Shown here: positions 44,011 to 55,610 of the stretch, piece after piece
Position numbering within the stretch: the stretch's first letter is position 1
Layout: each line of letters begins with the position of its first letter
Assembly: GCA_027625915.1 (NCBI GenBank)
Contig: JANTQA010000042.1
Span: forward strand, 1,934,001 to 1,998,000
DNA length: 64,000 bases
Reading direction: 5' to 3'
Origin: Anaeramoeba flamelloides
Lineage: Eukaryota; Metamonada; Anaeramoebidae
Made by a program: the position numbers and the translations under genes
The notes under the pieces: generated by a model
Told to the model about the DNA's origin: nothing
What the model saw: only the letters and a program-made list of their open reading frames with translations
Databases searched by the model: none

Positions 44011-45358
44011 TAGCATAACTTATTTATATTTGCGCTATTGGAGCTCCACATTTCATTTCAAATCAGGATTAAATACATATAATAAAACAAATAAATCCCT
44101 TTTCAAATAAAAGTGCATAAAAAAATTTCAAGCATTATTCATAAGCAAATCAAATTCATTATAGTATCATTCTAAAATCTAAGAAACGCTTTAAAACATA
44201 AAAATCATCCCAACTGAATCTTTAAAACTCATTAAAACAAAACAATAAAAATTAAAATTCAATATTTTAAAAATTGATGTACCCTTTTATTTGAAATGAG
44301 AAATCTCGTTTTGTAAATTGTAATGAAAAAAAGTATAAAATCAATAAAAACCTTTGAACAAGGTGAATTGGGAAAAAGTTCTCTACATTTTATTGATAAC
44401 TCTTTACACCTCAAACTTTTGTTCTTTAAAGTTTCATTTTAAATGATAAAGACACAATTCATCTGGTATTTTGCTGGAATTGTTGTTTTTCTTTATTGTT
44501 AATTTTCTTTGTTCCAAACACCAATCCAATAATGGTCTTTCTTAATTCCTATATCTAGCTAATTCGAAATCAACTTAAACTGTTTCCATTTATACACTGG
44601 TAGATTATTTCCAAATTGATTTGTTCTTATCTTGTATTTTTATTTTTCAACTTTTCAATATCCAAAAATAAAAAACAAAAATGAAAAAATGAATAATTAA
44701 AATGAAAATCACGAATAAGTAATTATCTTATTAACAATCAAATTCAATGATATCGACAATTTGAGAGGTGTGCCCTTTTGTTTGAAAAATAGTTAATAAT
44801 TACACACCATTATCATTTTAAATCCTTTATTTTAAACCCAATTAAATATTATTCAATTCGGGTTGATAGGGGATATATCCTATCAGATTTTCGGTAAAAA
44901 AGTCAAAAAAAAATAAAAAAAATAATTCACAAAAGTATAAAAACCATTTTAAAAAGCAATTTAACTCAATTCGAACCAAATAATTGGATTTTTAGAAAAA
45001 TATTGTTTTTTTGTTTTATCTTAAAAAAAAATTATTTTATAGATTTTTTTTGAAAGGTAAAAAAATATTTTGTGATCATATGATTTTTTACGACAATTTG
45101 CTTACTATTCGAAAAAAAGTTTTAAAAATTCCAATTTTATCGATTTAAAGTTGAGTTTCCAACTGACCAAAAACAATTAATCAAAATTGAAAATTTTTTT
45201 GTTGTGATTTGAAAGGGAATTCTACAAAAAAAAAAAATGTAAAAATTTGTTTAATGAAAAGCTCTTTAAAATAATATCGGTTCGTTTTCATTTTTTTTAT
45301 AAAACTTATTTAACTTGGCGTTAATGAACAATTTATTTATTTAATTATACATATATTC

Positions 45359-45391
<33 letters not shown>

Positions 45392-46069
45392 CAAGATGGA
45401 AATAAAAAAATAATTTTGAAATCAGTAAAAAATTAACAAATTTATGGTTTAGGAATTGGAAATAGGGAAAATTGAGTTTGGACTCATATGTTGTTTCATC
45501 AAATATCACACCTTGAATCCAACCAACAAAGAAAAACCTTTAAAAACAAATTCAATTATAATTAATTTTCCGATTAATTTAATAATTAAATTGATTTCTT
45601 TTTATAGAAATATACACATTTTCATTAAGTTTGTTTTTTAAGTAGTTTTGTTTATTATCTAGTTGATTTTTTTTCTATGATTTTATAAAATTAAACTTCA
45701 AAAAAAAAGATTTTCCTTTGTTTAATGAAACACTATAACACATAACCCTATACTAATTTCAAAATGAGAAAAATATAATTTAGTTATAAAAAAAAATCAA
45801 GAAGATTTATCAACAAATAACTTCACAATTAGAAAATTTATGAACTATTTGAAATTAATTTTTTTGAAAAATTTTTTTACAATCTTTAATGATTATAAAA
45901 AAATATAAAAATAGAATATTATTAAAGAATATCTATAAATTTTTGTTTTGTAAAAAGTTGTACCCAGAAACAAAAATTTAAAACAATAATATGAAAAATC
46001 CTCTCCAAAAAAAAAAAAAAAATAAAAAGATAATTCTATGAAAAAAAAATAATTTTGTAGAAAATCGCC
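44011..46069. other. AT-rich intergenic DNA, no gene
   Basis: Holds a small palindrome GATAGGGGATATATCCTATC near 44867 and a (TA)n tract at about 45366-45391. The 61-residue plus-strand frame at 45456-45641 has no family match and is not called. Confidence 0.4.
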
Positions 46070-46455
46070 TAAGCTATATAAACACCATTTCTCTCAAAGT
46101 TATAAGTCGAAAATTAAAAAATCACCCTTTTTAAGAATCAATCAACATAAAATTGTTTGTAAATAAGAGAAATAAGAAATTTCGGATTAAACTTGATATT
46201 CAGAAAAGAAAAACCTGAAAATCTATAAATTTTCGAACTAAAAAGAAAATGTGAATACTTTTTAGACTCCTTTCATTGAAATGCCCTGTGTAAAATTTCT
46301 CAATTTCTTTGGAAAATTAAAATTATTTACAATAAGATTTTTGAATAGTAAAGCTATTCTTTTGAAAAGAAATTGTATATCCTAAATATCTTAAAGTTAA
46401 TTTTGAGTTTCAAACAATTTTTTTTTTTTGAATTAAATCGAATAAAAAAAAAAAA

Positions 46456-46488
<33 letters not shown>

Positions 46489-46640
46489 AAAAAGTAAAAA
46501 ATTTTACTTTAATTAGAAAAAATGATCAGATCTAAAAATTGTAAATTTATTTTGAGAAGAATATTGGAAATATAACTCATATAATTTGTTCTATTTCTTC
46601 AATTAAACTCCCCACATTCGACCGAAAAAGAGTTTATAGT
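46070..46640 (+). repeat. Dispersed repeat R1, third copy (uninterrupted)
   Basis: Blocks CACCATTTCTCTCAAAG, CCCTGTGTAAAATTTCTCAA, TCTTAAAGTTAATTTTGAGT and CTCATATAATTTGTTC follow each other without insertion. It therefore serves as the reference for the MITE insertion at 13945-14494. A long poly-A tract at about 46440-46490 lies inside. Confidence 0.65.
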
Positions 46641-46755
46641 ATTTCTATTTATAAAAACACATAATATATACATACGACATAACGAACACATATTTATATA
46701 ATATTAAATCCTTTTATAATAATAACAATCGTTTAATACAACTTAATATATTTTA

Positions 46756-49700
46756 TTATAGTTCTTTTTCTTGGGTTTTCTTTTTCCATTTTTTATTTTT
46801 TCTTCTCCTTTTTTTCTTTCCTTTTATTATTTTCTTTGAATGGCGTTGTAAATTCTGTTTAAAATCTTTACAAAAACTCCATGCAATTACCCAACGTATT
46901 GTCTTTCCTTGGAAAAGTGTACTAGTTTTAATTATTGGAACTTTATGTTTATTGAGTTCTTTTTTTATAATTAATATTGTTGATTTTTTCCCGACCATTG
47001 AAGTAAACCATGTTATATTATTTTGAAACTATTTAATTATAACGAATTTATATAGAGATATATTTAATTATTTAAAAAGAGAATTACAAAAACAAAAAAT
47101 AATTCAGGTATATAACGATATATTTATAATCTCAAAAGATTGGAATAAAAAAAGAAGGAATTTATTGATCAAAAATCAAAAAAAAAATATTCATAAATAA
47201 TCGATTTTAATTCGAATTTTTGATTTTGAAAATTATAGGAAATTTACAAAAAAAAAATTTATATCTATTAAAAAATATTTGTGAAAAAAATAAATAATTA
47301 CTACAAAAAACTTTTAAATAAGAAAAATTAAAGGCATTATGCTTACCTGAAGAGATTCGTTAACCATCCTTAATAAAAATCCCTCTTCTCCACCCTGTGT
47401 GACAACTTCGTTTATGGATCCTACAAAATTTCGTTTTGATTTAATTTCCCTTTTTTTTTTTCTTGAATAGATGAAAAAAAAAGGAGGGTTACATACAGTA
47501 AAATCAAAAGTTTCATTTTTTTTCAAAATCCCAGTCAAAATTTTATTTGGATCTTCAACTTTTCTCATTTCTATAGAATTTACAAAGTTATTACAATTAA
47601 TATTTTTTATTGAATATTCGATTGATTTCTCATCAATTTCTGTCCCAAGAAAATTCCAATCAAACATTTTTTTACCAAGTAGAGGAAAAATACATGAGGC
47701 AGACGTACCAATATCAATACCAATAATCTGCTTTTGATTTTTGATTTTGCTGATTTCTAATAAATCGTCTATCCAACAAAGATAATTAATTCTATTAAAA
47801 AAAGTAAAAATGAAAAAAAAGAAAAAGAAAAGAAATTAATCATTTATTTTTTAATATTAAAACTTCATTTAATTATAATTATAATCATAAAAATATAACG
47901 AATTACTGAAAAACAACACATTTATTATCAAAAAAATGGTTTTTTGAAATTTATTATTCATTCATAAACCAGGGGACGAAGGGATACCTCTGAATTATCG
48001 ACCAATTTCAATTAATCAAACCCTTCCAAGATTTTTTCAAAAACTATTATACGCTGGAATCCAAGATTCTTGGGATTTAGTTTCAAAAAATCAGTTTGGT
48101 TTTAAGAAGAAATTAGATACAAGAACTGCAGTTTTAAATTTATTAAATGAATAGTTAAAAAATGAATTCAAAAATGGAGATATTTATATTGTTACAATAG
48201 ATATCCAAAAAATGTTTTTGACTCTATACATCATTCATTGATTTATTATTCAATTAAAAAATTTATTAAAAATGAAATTATTGTAAAATATCTACTTGCA
48301 TATTATTCAAAAGAAGGAATTGGTGTTTATCAAGGAGATCCATTATCTCCTTTATCATTTGGAATTATTACCCATTTTCTCTTAGAAAAAATTAAACCAT
48401 GAGCAATACATGTTCAAATGTTTGCAGATGATCTAATTTTGCTTATGAAAGGATCATTGATAGAAATAAATTTTCAACTAGAAAAAATCTTTAAAATTAT
48501 AAAAGATTTCGGAATGAATCCAAATAGTGATAAAACGAAAAAAACTTTAATTCCAAAGAAAATTTTATATCTTAGTATTTGGCTGGATAAAAAAACCCAT
48601 TTAAAGTTTCACCTTGAGAAAGTTAACACTAATTTCAAAAAGTTAATCAATATCTTACAACAAAAAAATTTTTCTAATGGATTAAAAATTCAGTTTTTTA
48701 AAGCGGTATTACATAGTCAACTATTATATGGATTAGAAATATTTGATTTAACAAAAACAGATTTTAAAAATATTGATACTTTGATTAATAAAAAAATTAC
48801 AAAATTTTTATTAATTAACCCACACCCCCCAGGCTTCTTTATAAAACTGACGCAAAAATTGATCCTGTCAGAAAAACAATATATAAAAGAAGATTTAAGT
48901 TAATACAAAAATTAAAAACCCTCCATTTTGATGAATTAATTAATTTTCTTCCTTTTAGAGAAAAAGAATTTGAAAATATTAACTGGCAATCAAATAACTT
49001 AAAAGAATTAGAAATTGAATTGGATAAATTTTAGAATTAATCAATTAGAAAATATCCCAAGTTGGAAATGTCGTTAGGTTTTTTTTAATTTAAGAAATAA
49101 ACTGAAAATTTTTGAAATTTTCAGTTTATTTCTTAAAATAAAAAAAACTACCGTTAGCTTTTCCAGAATTTAAAAAATTGAGTAAAATCTTTGATTTTTC
49201 TCTATTCTTTTGAATTCTGTAAAAGCTAGGCACTTGACGACACCCCACAAAAATATTTAAAAATTATCCAAATAAATAACACAATAAACAAGCAGTCGTG
49301 TCGTCAAGTGCCTAGCTTTTTTTTAATTTTAGAAATAAAAAGAAAATTTTAAAAATTTTCTTTTTTATTTCTCAAATTAAAAAAAAGCTAACGGCGGTTT
49401 TCCAGAATTCAAAAGAATAGAGTAAAATCTAAGATTTTACTCAATTCTTTTAAATTTTGGAAAACCTAACGACAAAAGATATTTAAAATGAAAGGGTTCA
49501 ACTTCAATTTTAAAACTCAGAAATTTTACAAATTCTCGAAACAGGTATTCTTATGTTATGAATAAAAATAAATCAAAACTGTGTGAATTATGTAAAAAGA
49601 ACAATTTAGATATCATTGAAGATTTGGAACATTTTCTATGGAATTGCTCAGCCTATGAAAATTATCGTAAAATCTGGATATCTGAATTAAAAAAAATTAA

Positions 49701-52578
49701 TATATCGAATATATTAAAAAATAATAATATTTTCAATATTATTACAAAAAAAGATTCATCAAGTTTATTAGCCTTAGTGGATAATAAACTTATTTTTGAG
49801 TCTTTAATAAGATTCCTAAATAAAAATTTAGGAATTCGGGCACACAAGAGGGGCTAATAACTGCTCCCTTAAATAATAATAAAAAAAAAATGGTTTTTTC
49901 CCATGATTGTGCAAGGCAAACAAAAGTGATTTAAATTTTCTATGATCAATTTTTAAAATTTTAAAAATTTTTTGTTCAAAAAAATTTTGGACTATTCTCG
50001 TAAAAACGTTCATAAACAACACAACACATAATCTAATAACATTGTATCCCATAATGACGCAATTATATCTTTTTAAAAACATTTGTTTTTAAGGGATTAT
50101 CCTCACCCTAAATTCGTCTAAAAATCAAAAGTATGTTGTAATTAGGTATAAATGTTATTAGTGCTACATGGTTCAAATAACTTCTGTGACTTTTAAATAT
50201 CTATTGGTAAATATTATTGCACAATAAATAATTACATTTTTTACTAATGATCACAATTAAAAATTTATATTTTTGAATTTTTTTTTTAATTCCTTTTTCC
50301 CAAATCTAAAAATAGAAACCCAAAATAATACAGTATTCCAGTATTTAATAATTCATATTTAGAACTTTCAAAAAAAGTCAATATTTTTTCAATTATTTAA
50401 TTTCAAAGATTAACCCAAAAACCAACAACATAAAAAACCTAAAGATTGATTAGTTTTGTTTCTTTTTTTATAAAAAGCTATTTGTAATATCATATATATT
50501 TCCAATATGTACGAAATAATTTGTAAAAATAATCTATTAATTAGTTATTTAAATTTTTAAATAAATTGAATTTTTTTGCAAATAATCTTTATTTCACCAC
50601 AAATTTAAAGAGGATATTTTACAACTTTGGAATCTCTAGATATTGATGAATCAAGCTTTAAATTTGTGGCTAAATGCAGATTTTTTTCTGAAATTGTTTG
50701 GTTTTTTTACTAATACAAGAATCATTTTTTAATTGATAAAGGATCAACAAATAGTACTACTTGACTAATCGATTTTTTCGAGACATTTAAAGTATATTGC
50801 ACTAATGTTATTTACACCCAATTACAACATACTTTGTGAGTTTAGATTTTTGTTATTGTGATTTTTATACTTTTGAATTTTTTTAATTGCTTATTTAATT
50901 TTTGAAATTGCGATCCTGTTAATTTTTTTTTTTTTTATTTGATCTTTTTTGCCAATTGAGATCCTAAGAAATTGTTTTTTTTTTGTTATTTGGAATTTTT
51001 TGTATTTGGATCAGTTTACCTATGCAATTATTTTCTGTTAATTTGAATTTTTTCAACCAAAAGAAGTTCAATTTCATAATGTCAATTTTAATGGCAAGAC
51101 ACCCGCCAAGTATGGAACAAATTAATGGTAAGTAATTCGGCCCTTAAGAACAATAATTATTTAATTATTTTATTGATTTAAAAAGCTAATAAAACCATTT
51201 TAAAAAAGTGAGGATGAAACCTTTAAATGTGAGTCAGAGATTGGAGTGGGAAGGAAAGCACCTTTTTGAAAAAAGCCCCGACTTTATTAAAATAGAAAAC
51301 TTTAAAAAAGTGAGGAATATTTATTCAAAGTTCAGAATTAAAACTTTTTTAAAACTTAATTATTTGGAAAAGTTTTGATTTTCTCAATTTAAAAAAAAAA
51401 AAAGTACTCACTTTTTTAAAATACTGATAAATTCAAATAAATATCTGAAAATTTTTAGTTCTGTTTCCATTTTTGAATTTGTTTTATATCAAGCTTTGAA
51501 TAAAGCATTATATGGGTTTAGATGGTAAGAAAACTTTTAAAATTGGTTAGATTTCAAAATATTCTTTCTCTTGAGTTATTTTCAAAGTTAAGCTCCTAGA
51601 TTACAAAAATGGAAATTGATCTAAAAATTTTATTCAATCTATTTGAATTTATCAGTAGCTGTAACCAAATCTATCCCATTTTTATTTTCTTTCATAATTT
51701 TGCAAAAAAAAATTCTTGTTTATCACCTTATTTTTCAAAAATAATAATTAAAAAAATATTTAAATAATAGAAATAATAAAATTACCTTAAAGTGAGAGTT
51801 GGAATTAGCCGATCTTCAGGTAAGTGTAGAGTGATTTGGAAATCTTTTAAAAGTAAGGCTTTTGTTAATTCTCTTTGAAATTGTTCATACAATAGAAAAT
51901 AAGTACAATTAAGGAGAAAATTAAAAGGGAAGGAAAAGATTGTTTAAACTATTGCTATGCACAGGGATTAAAGAAGAGAAGAAGAGAAAGAAAGTAAGAA
52001 TGAATGAATGATATTAACCTTATTGCTTTATTGCTTTTCCAATTAATTCCTGTAAACCCTTTTTTTGTTGTATAAACAAAAGGCTTTAGACTTGGGAAGA
52101 AATTGGATAATTCAAGAAAATTTGGTTTGTTATTAAAATATGGATTTTTAGGATTCATTCTTGGGTTGTAATCGATTTGGTTAATTTCTTTTCTTTTTCG
52201 AGTGTAGTTCATTGGGTTTTTGTTGGTTATTCGAATTGTATTTGGATTTTGATTTTTTGTTGATTTTTTAGTTTTATGATTAGAAAATCTGTCTGATACA
52301 AGTGATTTTGAATTTTGTTTTGTTTGCCCGACAAATTTATGGTCTAGTTGTTGTTTTCTTTCTTTTTTTTTGATTAACTTTTGATTTTGTTTATGTTTTT
52401 GCTTGTCTTTTTCATTAAATTGATCTTCTTGTTTCTCTTTTCTTTTTTTTTGTTCCTTTTCTTTTTCTTTTTTTTTTTCTTTCTTTTGTTTTTTAATTTG
52501 GTTTACTTTCACTTTTTCTTGGTCTTTAAGCTTTAAATTAGAATTTGTAATTTGGTTTTTTTTCGGTGTGTTGCCCAT
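46756..52578 (-). CDS. METTL16: METTL16-type RNA N6-adenosine methyltransferase
   Basis: Four exons, 52578-52019, 51872-51786, 47791-47347 and 47028-46756, join in frame to 454 residues. The family methylates U6 snRNA and hairpins in SAM-synthetase mRNA in the nucleus. The fold starts near residue 141: NPYFNNKPNFLELSNFFPSL (human RNRYKDKPPDFAYLASKYPD). FQITLHLPEDRLIPTLTLR, INYLCWIDDLL and the SAM-binding IIGIDIGTSASCIFPLLG follow. The catalytic NPPF is at residues 317-320 (CNPPFF), then GGEEGFLLRMVNESLQ and MVGKKSTILIIKKELNK, FQGKTIRWVIAWSF. Segment lengths at each junction match human METTL16. Two oddities: about 140 Lys/Glu/Gln-rich residues precede the fold, and a basic tail of about 35 residues replaces the vertebrate VCR region. 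An in-frame TTG upstream is not needed, since the ATG at 52578 has good context. Intron 3 is about 4 kb and carries a LINE on the opposite strand. Confidence 0.93.
49070..49243. repeat. Composite hairpin element, unit A, in LINE
   Basis: Runs from GTCGTTAGGTTTT to AAAAGCTAGGCACTTGACGACAC. It has two foldbacks: one around CTGAAAATTTTTGAAATTTTCAG, one pairing CTTTTCCAGAATTTAAAAAA with TTTGAATTCTGTAAAAG. It is in inverted orientation to unit B and separated from it by 54 bases of LINE sequence. Only this LINE copy has a unit at this site, so it is a later insertion. Confidence 0.8.
49298..49473. repeat. Composite hairpin element, unit B, in LINE
   Basis: Runs from GTGTCGTCAAGTGCCTAGCT to GGAAAACCTAACGAC. 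The foldbacks are AGAAAATTTTAAAAATTTTCT and GGTTTTCCAGAATTCAAAAG pairing with CTTTTAAATTTTGGAAAACC around a loop with ATCTAAGATT. It sits after the LINE block AAATATTTAAAAATTATCC...AACAAGCA and before RYLK...CELC coding. The same junction is occupied in the LINE copies at 4981 and 20229. Confidence 0.85.
50093..51143. mobile_element. Possible TTAA-flanked MITE, copy 3, enlarged by a nested element
   Basis: TTAA at 50089-50092 followed by GGGATTATCC, and GTAAGTAATTCGGCCC before TTAA at 51144-51147. The right third (about 50870-51143) resembles the right end of 30378-31163 (CTGTTAATCAAAAGACGGGC against CTGTTAATTTG...CAAAAGAAG). A 708 bp TIR element occupies most of the left part. The left boundary is the weaker end. 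Confidence 0.4.
50128..50835. mobile_element. 708-bp non-autonomous element with 37-bp terminal inverted repeats
   Basis: The left end AAAGTATGTTGTAATTAGGT ending ATTAGTGC and the right end GCACTAATG...CAATTACAACATACTTT are inverted repeats over 37 bases with about five mismatches. The interior has no significant frame. No clear target duplication is visible, so the superfamily is open. Confidence 0.65.
51180..51430. repeat. AAAAAAGTGAGG-type degenerate repeat (R3)
   Basis: Contains several alternating AAAAAAGTGAGG and CACTTTTTTAAAA words, as at 6530-6900 and 52910-53060. These form weak foldbacks. Nature unknown. Confidence 0.4.
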
Positions 52579-55029
52579 AAAGATAGATTTTCTAAAAAAC
52601 AAAAAAACCAAAAAATGAAAATTGTTAGTTTTAAAATAAAAGCTCTAAAAGATCAAGAATCTAGTTAATTTTACAAAATTTTTCTTGAGATTATATTTTT
52701 GTTTCTGATGTTACAATTTAAGGGAGGTGTTTACACTAGAGTTACCAATAATCTTCAAGTTCCTTAGAATCCTTCCCCCCAAAGAAAAATCTATAGATAA
52801 TAAATAAGTCTAAAAGTAAAAATAAAATTATAACCATTTTTCGAAAAAATAAGAAATAATTAATTAAAAAATAATTTTCAATTTTTTTGAACATTTTTAA
52901 TTATAGATTTATTGGTCTAGAGTTGTTTTAAAAAAGTGAAGACTTTTTTTAAACTTTTATTGAGTTTTCAATTTTAAAAAAATCTAGAATTTTCCAGAAC
53001 AAAAAGTTTTGAAAAAAATAATTGTTTTCACAAAGTGTAGTACCCAATCTTCAAATGTGATGGAGAGGTTCGAATTCGAACGATATTAGTTTTTTTAAAA
53101 AAGTTTTCATTTTATTAAAACTTAAAACTATATAAAAAATATAAAATTCAGACAAAATCATAAAAAAAAAAGTCTTTACTTGTTTAAAATGAAGATAGAA
53201 TTTTTCTTGTTTTTTTACAAATCTAATTGTGATTTTTACAATTTCCTCATTATCATTTGAAAATATGTGACAGATTAAATTCAATAATATTTGACTAAAT
53301 TATAAAAAATTGATTTGTTCTTCAATTGATAGCAAAAGAAAAATAAATAGGGTACTATTTATATAAAATATTTTTAAATTCATTAATTCATTAAAATTCC
53401 TAATAATTAAAATAACTTTTTTGAAAAAAAAAAAAAAAAAAAAAGAATTTTTGAATCTTAATGATATAAATATCTAAATATTAATTAAAATATTATAATC
53501 AATAATTTTGTTTGAATTTCTTTTCTTTTTTGATTTTTTGTTGTTAGTTAGATTTATTCAATCAATTAACATTGGATGAGACAACATTACAATTCAAAAT
53601 CAATTTTCCTATTTCTAAATTCGTAAAGTTTAATTTAATTTATTTAGACTTTAGTAAAATTATTATTCCTTTGTTCTTAATAATTTTTATTTTTCTTTTC
53701 TCTCAACGTAAAAAAAATGATTATAAATAAATAGACAAATTATTTATCAAAAAAAAAACCCAACAACTTTTTAGAAAAAAAAAATTCGACAATTAATTTT
53801 CCAAAGTATTTTCATTAAACACATTCTTTTCTTTTCCATATTGTTTTTTTTTTTTTTTTATGGTAGTATTCTCCATCCTTTTTATTACAACAACAAAAAA
53901 TCTTCAACTTCAATAAATATTTTAGATCAGTTAAAAATTCTATATTAAATCAAGAAAAATGGAAAATTAAATCATTTTTTTGGATAGTGGCTAAAGTGTA
54001 AAATAAAATCAAAAGATCCAAAAAAAATATTTGTTAATTTGATTTTGTATCAAAATAAAATTTTAAAAACGACTTTTTTTTCAAAATAAATTTTTTTAAA
54101 TCTGTGGTTAAAAGATCCTAACCACCTTAAAAATGATAAAAGTATAGGATTTTTAATGAATTTGAAGAATTACTTTCAAATTTCCATTCCTAAATAACAA
54201 ATTTTTTTCATTATAACATAAAAAATTATTAAAAAGTGTTTTTTCAGTTTTATTTTTTGTTCTACTTTAAAGTCCCCATTTGCCATTGTTTATAAATCCA
54301 CTTTAAAAGATATTTTCTCAATTATTTTTTATTATATGCCATTTATTGGTAGACAATTCCTAACAATTCTATAAAAACAAATAATTTTAACTAGAAATAT
54401 ATCACTTCTCGTTGTTACTTTGACGAAAGTGATAATTTATAATAGAACAATTAATAAAAAATTAAAAACCTTATTAATAATCAAAAATAATATTTTAATC
54501 TTTGTATAAATTATCGTGAGATCCTTAAACGGGATAAAAGGAAACTATTTATTATATATCTTGTAAATACATTTCGATAATAGAGCTTAAACTTAGTTAT
54601 TTAAATTATGTATTTATCCAATTGCTTTTTAAAATACATTTTATATATTAATAAATTACTAATTGGTATTATTATTATTTTTAATTTCTCCAAAATCTTC
54701 TATTATATGAACTCAATAAAGAAATTCTTCTTTAAGTTGCTAAAAATTCCAAAATAGAAATATTTTTTATATTACACCACAGAAAAAAAAAAAAAATAAA
54801 CCTAAATAAATATAAAATTCATTCAAAAATTGTTGTATAAAAATAATTTGTTTTAACTTTTTTTTTAATTTTATGATTATTTTTTTGAGTCTCTTTTATT
54901 TCATATTTTTATTTCTCTTTTTCTGGTCTTTATTTCAAAAATATTTTTTTTCGTTACATTATATAAAAGTAAAGTTAATATATCTGTTTTACTTATAAAT
55001 TCTTTATAATATGAATAAAAAATTTAATA
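52579..55029. other. Upstream of METTL16, AT-rich, no gene
   Basis: Holds an R3-like block at about 52910-53060 and poly-A at about 53425-53444. The 77-residue minus frame at 53051-53284 overlaps repeat sequence and has no family match. A TTTTTTAG just upstream of the METTL16 ATG could be an acceptor of a 5' UTR intron. Confidence 0.4.
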
Positions 55030-55610
55030 TAAACTCTTTTTTAGTCAAATCGTACCAGTTTTATTGAAGAAATAGAGCAAATTCATTGAGTTTAATTCAG
55101 TACTATACTCAAAATGAATTTCCAATTTTTGATCTGAATCATTTTTTTTCATTTCAAAAATTTTTTTTCTCTAATTTCTGAACTTTTCTTTTTATTTTTC
55201 TTTCTTTCTTTTTTTTTATATTTTTTTAAAAAAAGTAAAATTGTATAAAAAATGTTTTAAACTCCAAATTAACTTTAAGAAAATTGAGGATTTTTAATTT
55301 ATTTTAAAATTCATACAGTATCTATTCAAAAAACTCAGTGTCAAAAATTTTAATTTCCTAAATAAATTAAAAATTTTGTACAAGTATGTTCAAATAAAAT
55401 TGGGCAATTTTTTTTATTTTTTATTTTCATCAACTTTATGGTTTGTTCAGATATTTCTTTTATAAATATCAAGTCTAATTGGAGGTTTATTATTTCTGTT
55501 ATTTCTAAAAAATTGTAGTTTTATTTATTCTTAAAAAAAAGTGAATTTTTCATTTTTGGCTTGGACACTTTGAGTGAATTGGAGTTTATATTTAGAATTT
55601 CAGGCAAAAA
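55030..55610 (-). repeat. Dispersed repeat R1, fourth copy, inverted
   Basis: Reverse-complement blocks: GAAGAAATAGAGCAAATTC, AACTCCAAATTAACTTTAAG, AAATTAAAAATTTTGTACA, then CACTTTGAGTGAATTGGAGT. The order is that of 46070-46640 read backwards. Confidence 0.55.

Larger units (their letters stand above)
47955..49860 (+). mobile_element. LINE (non-LTR retrotransposon), best copy, 5'-truncated
   Basis: Reverse transcriptase pieces in order: HKPGDEGIPLNYRPISINQT, then NQFGFKKKLDTRTAV, DIQK followed by FDSIHHSLIYYSIKKF, GVYQGDPLSPLSFGI, and the catalytic FADDLILLMKG at about 48418-48450. The thumb (HLEKVNTNFKKLINIL, HSQLLYGLEIFDL) follows, then NINWQSNNLKELEIELDKF. After two hairpin insertions comes a zinc-knuckle CELCKKNNLD...EDLEHFLWNC (C-x2-C...H-x4-C). 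An in-frame TAG near 48150, one extra T in the KKCF/FDSIHH region near 48217 and a TGA near 48400 break it, as do the hairpins. The 5' part and any endonuclease are absent. It lies in METTL16 intron 3, antisense to the gene. Confidence 0.85.

Noticed and set aside
49828-50082. 84-residue minus-strand frame next to the LINE end
   Set aside because: It overlaps the LINE C-terminal codons antisense and shows no family match.
53051-53284. 77-residue minus-strand frame with a GGTTCGAATTCGAACG box B-like word nearby
   Set aside because: The word is a short palindrome without box A, and the frame overlaps degenerate repeat.
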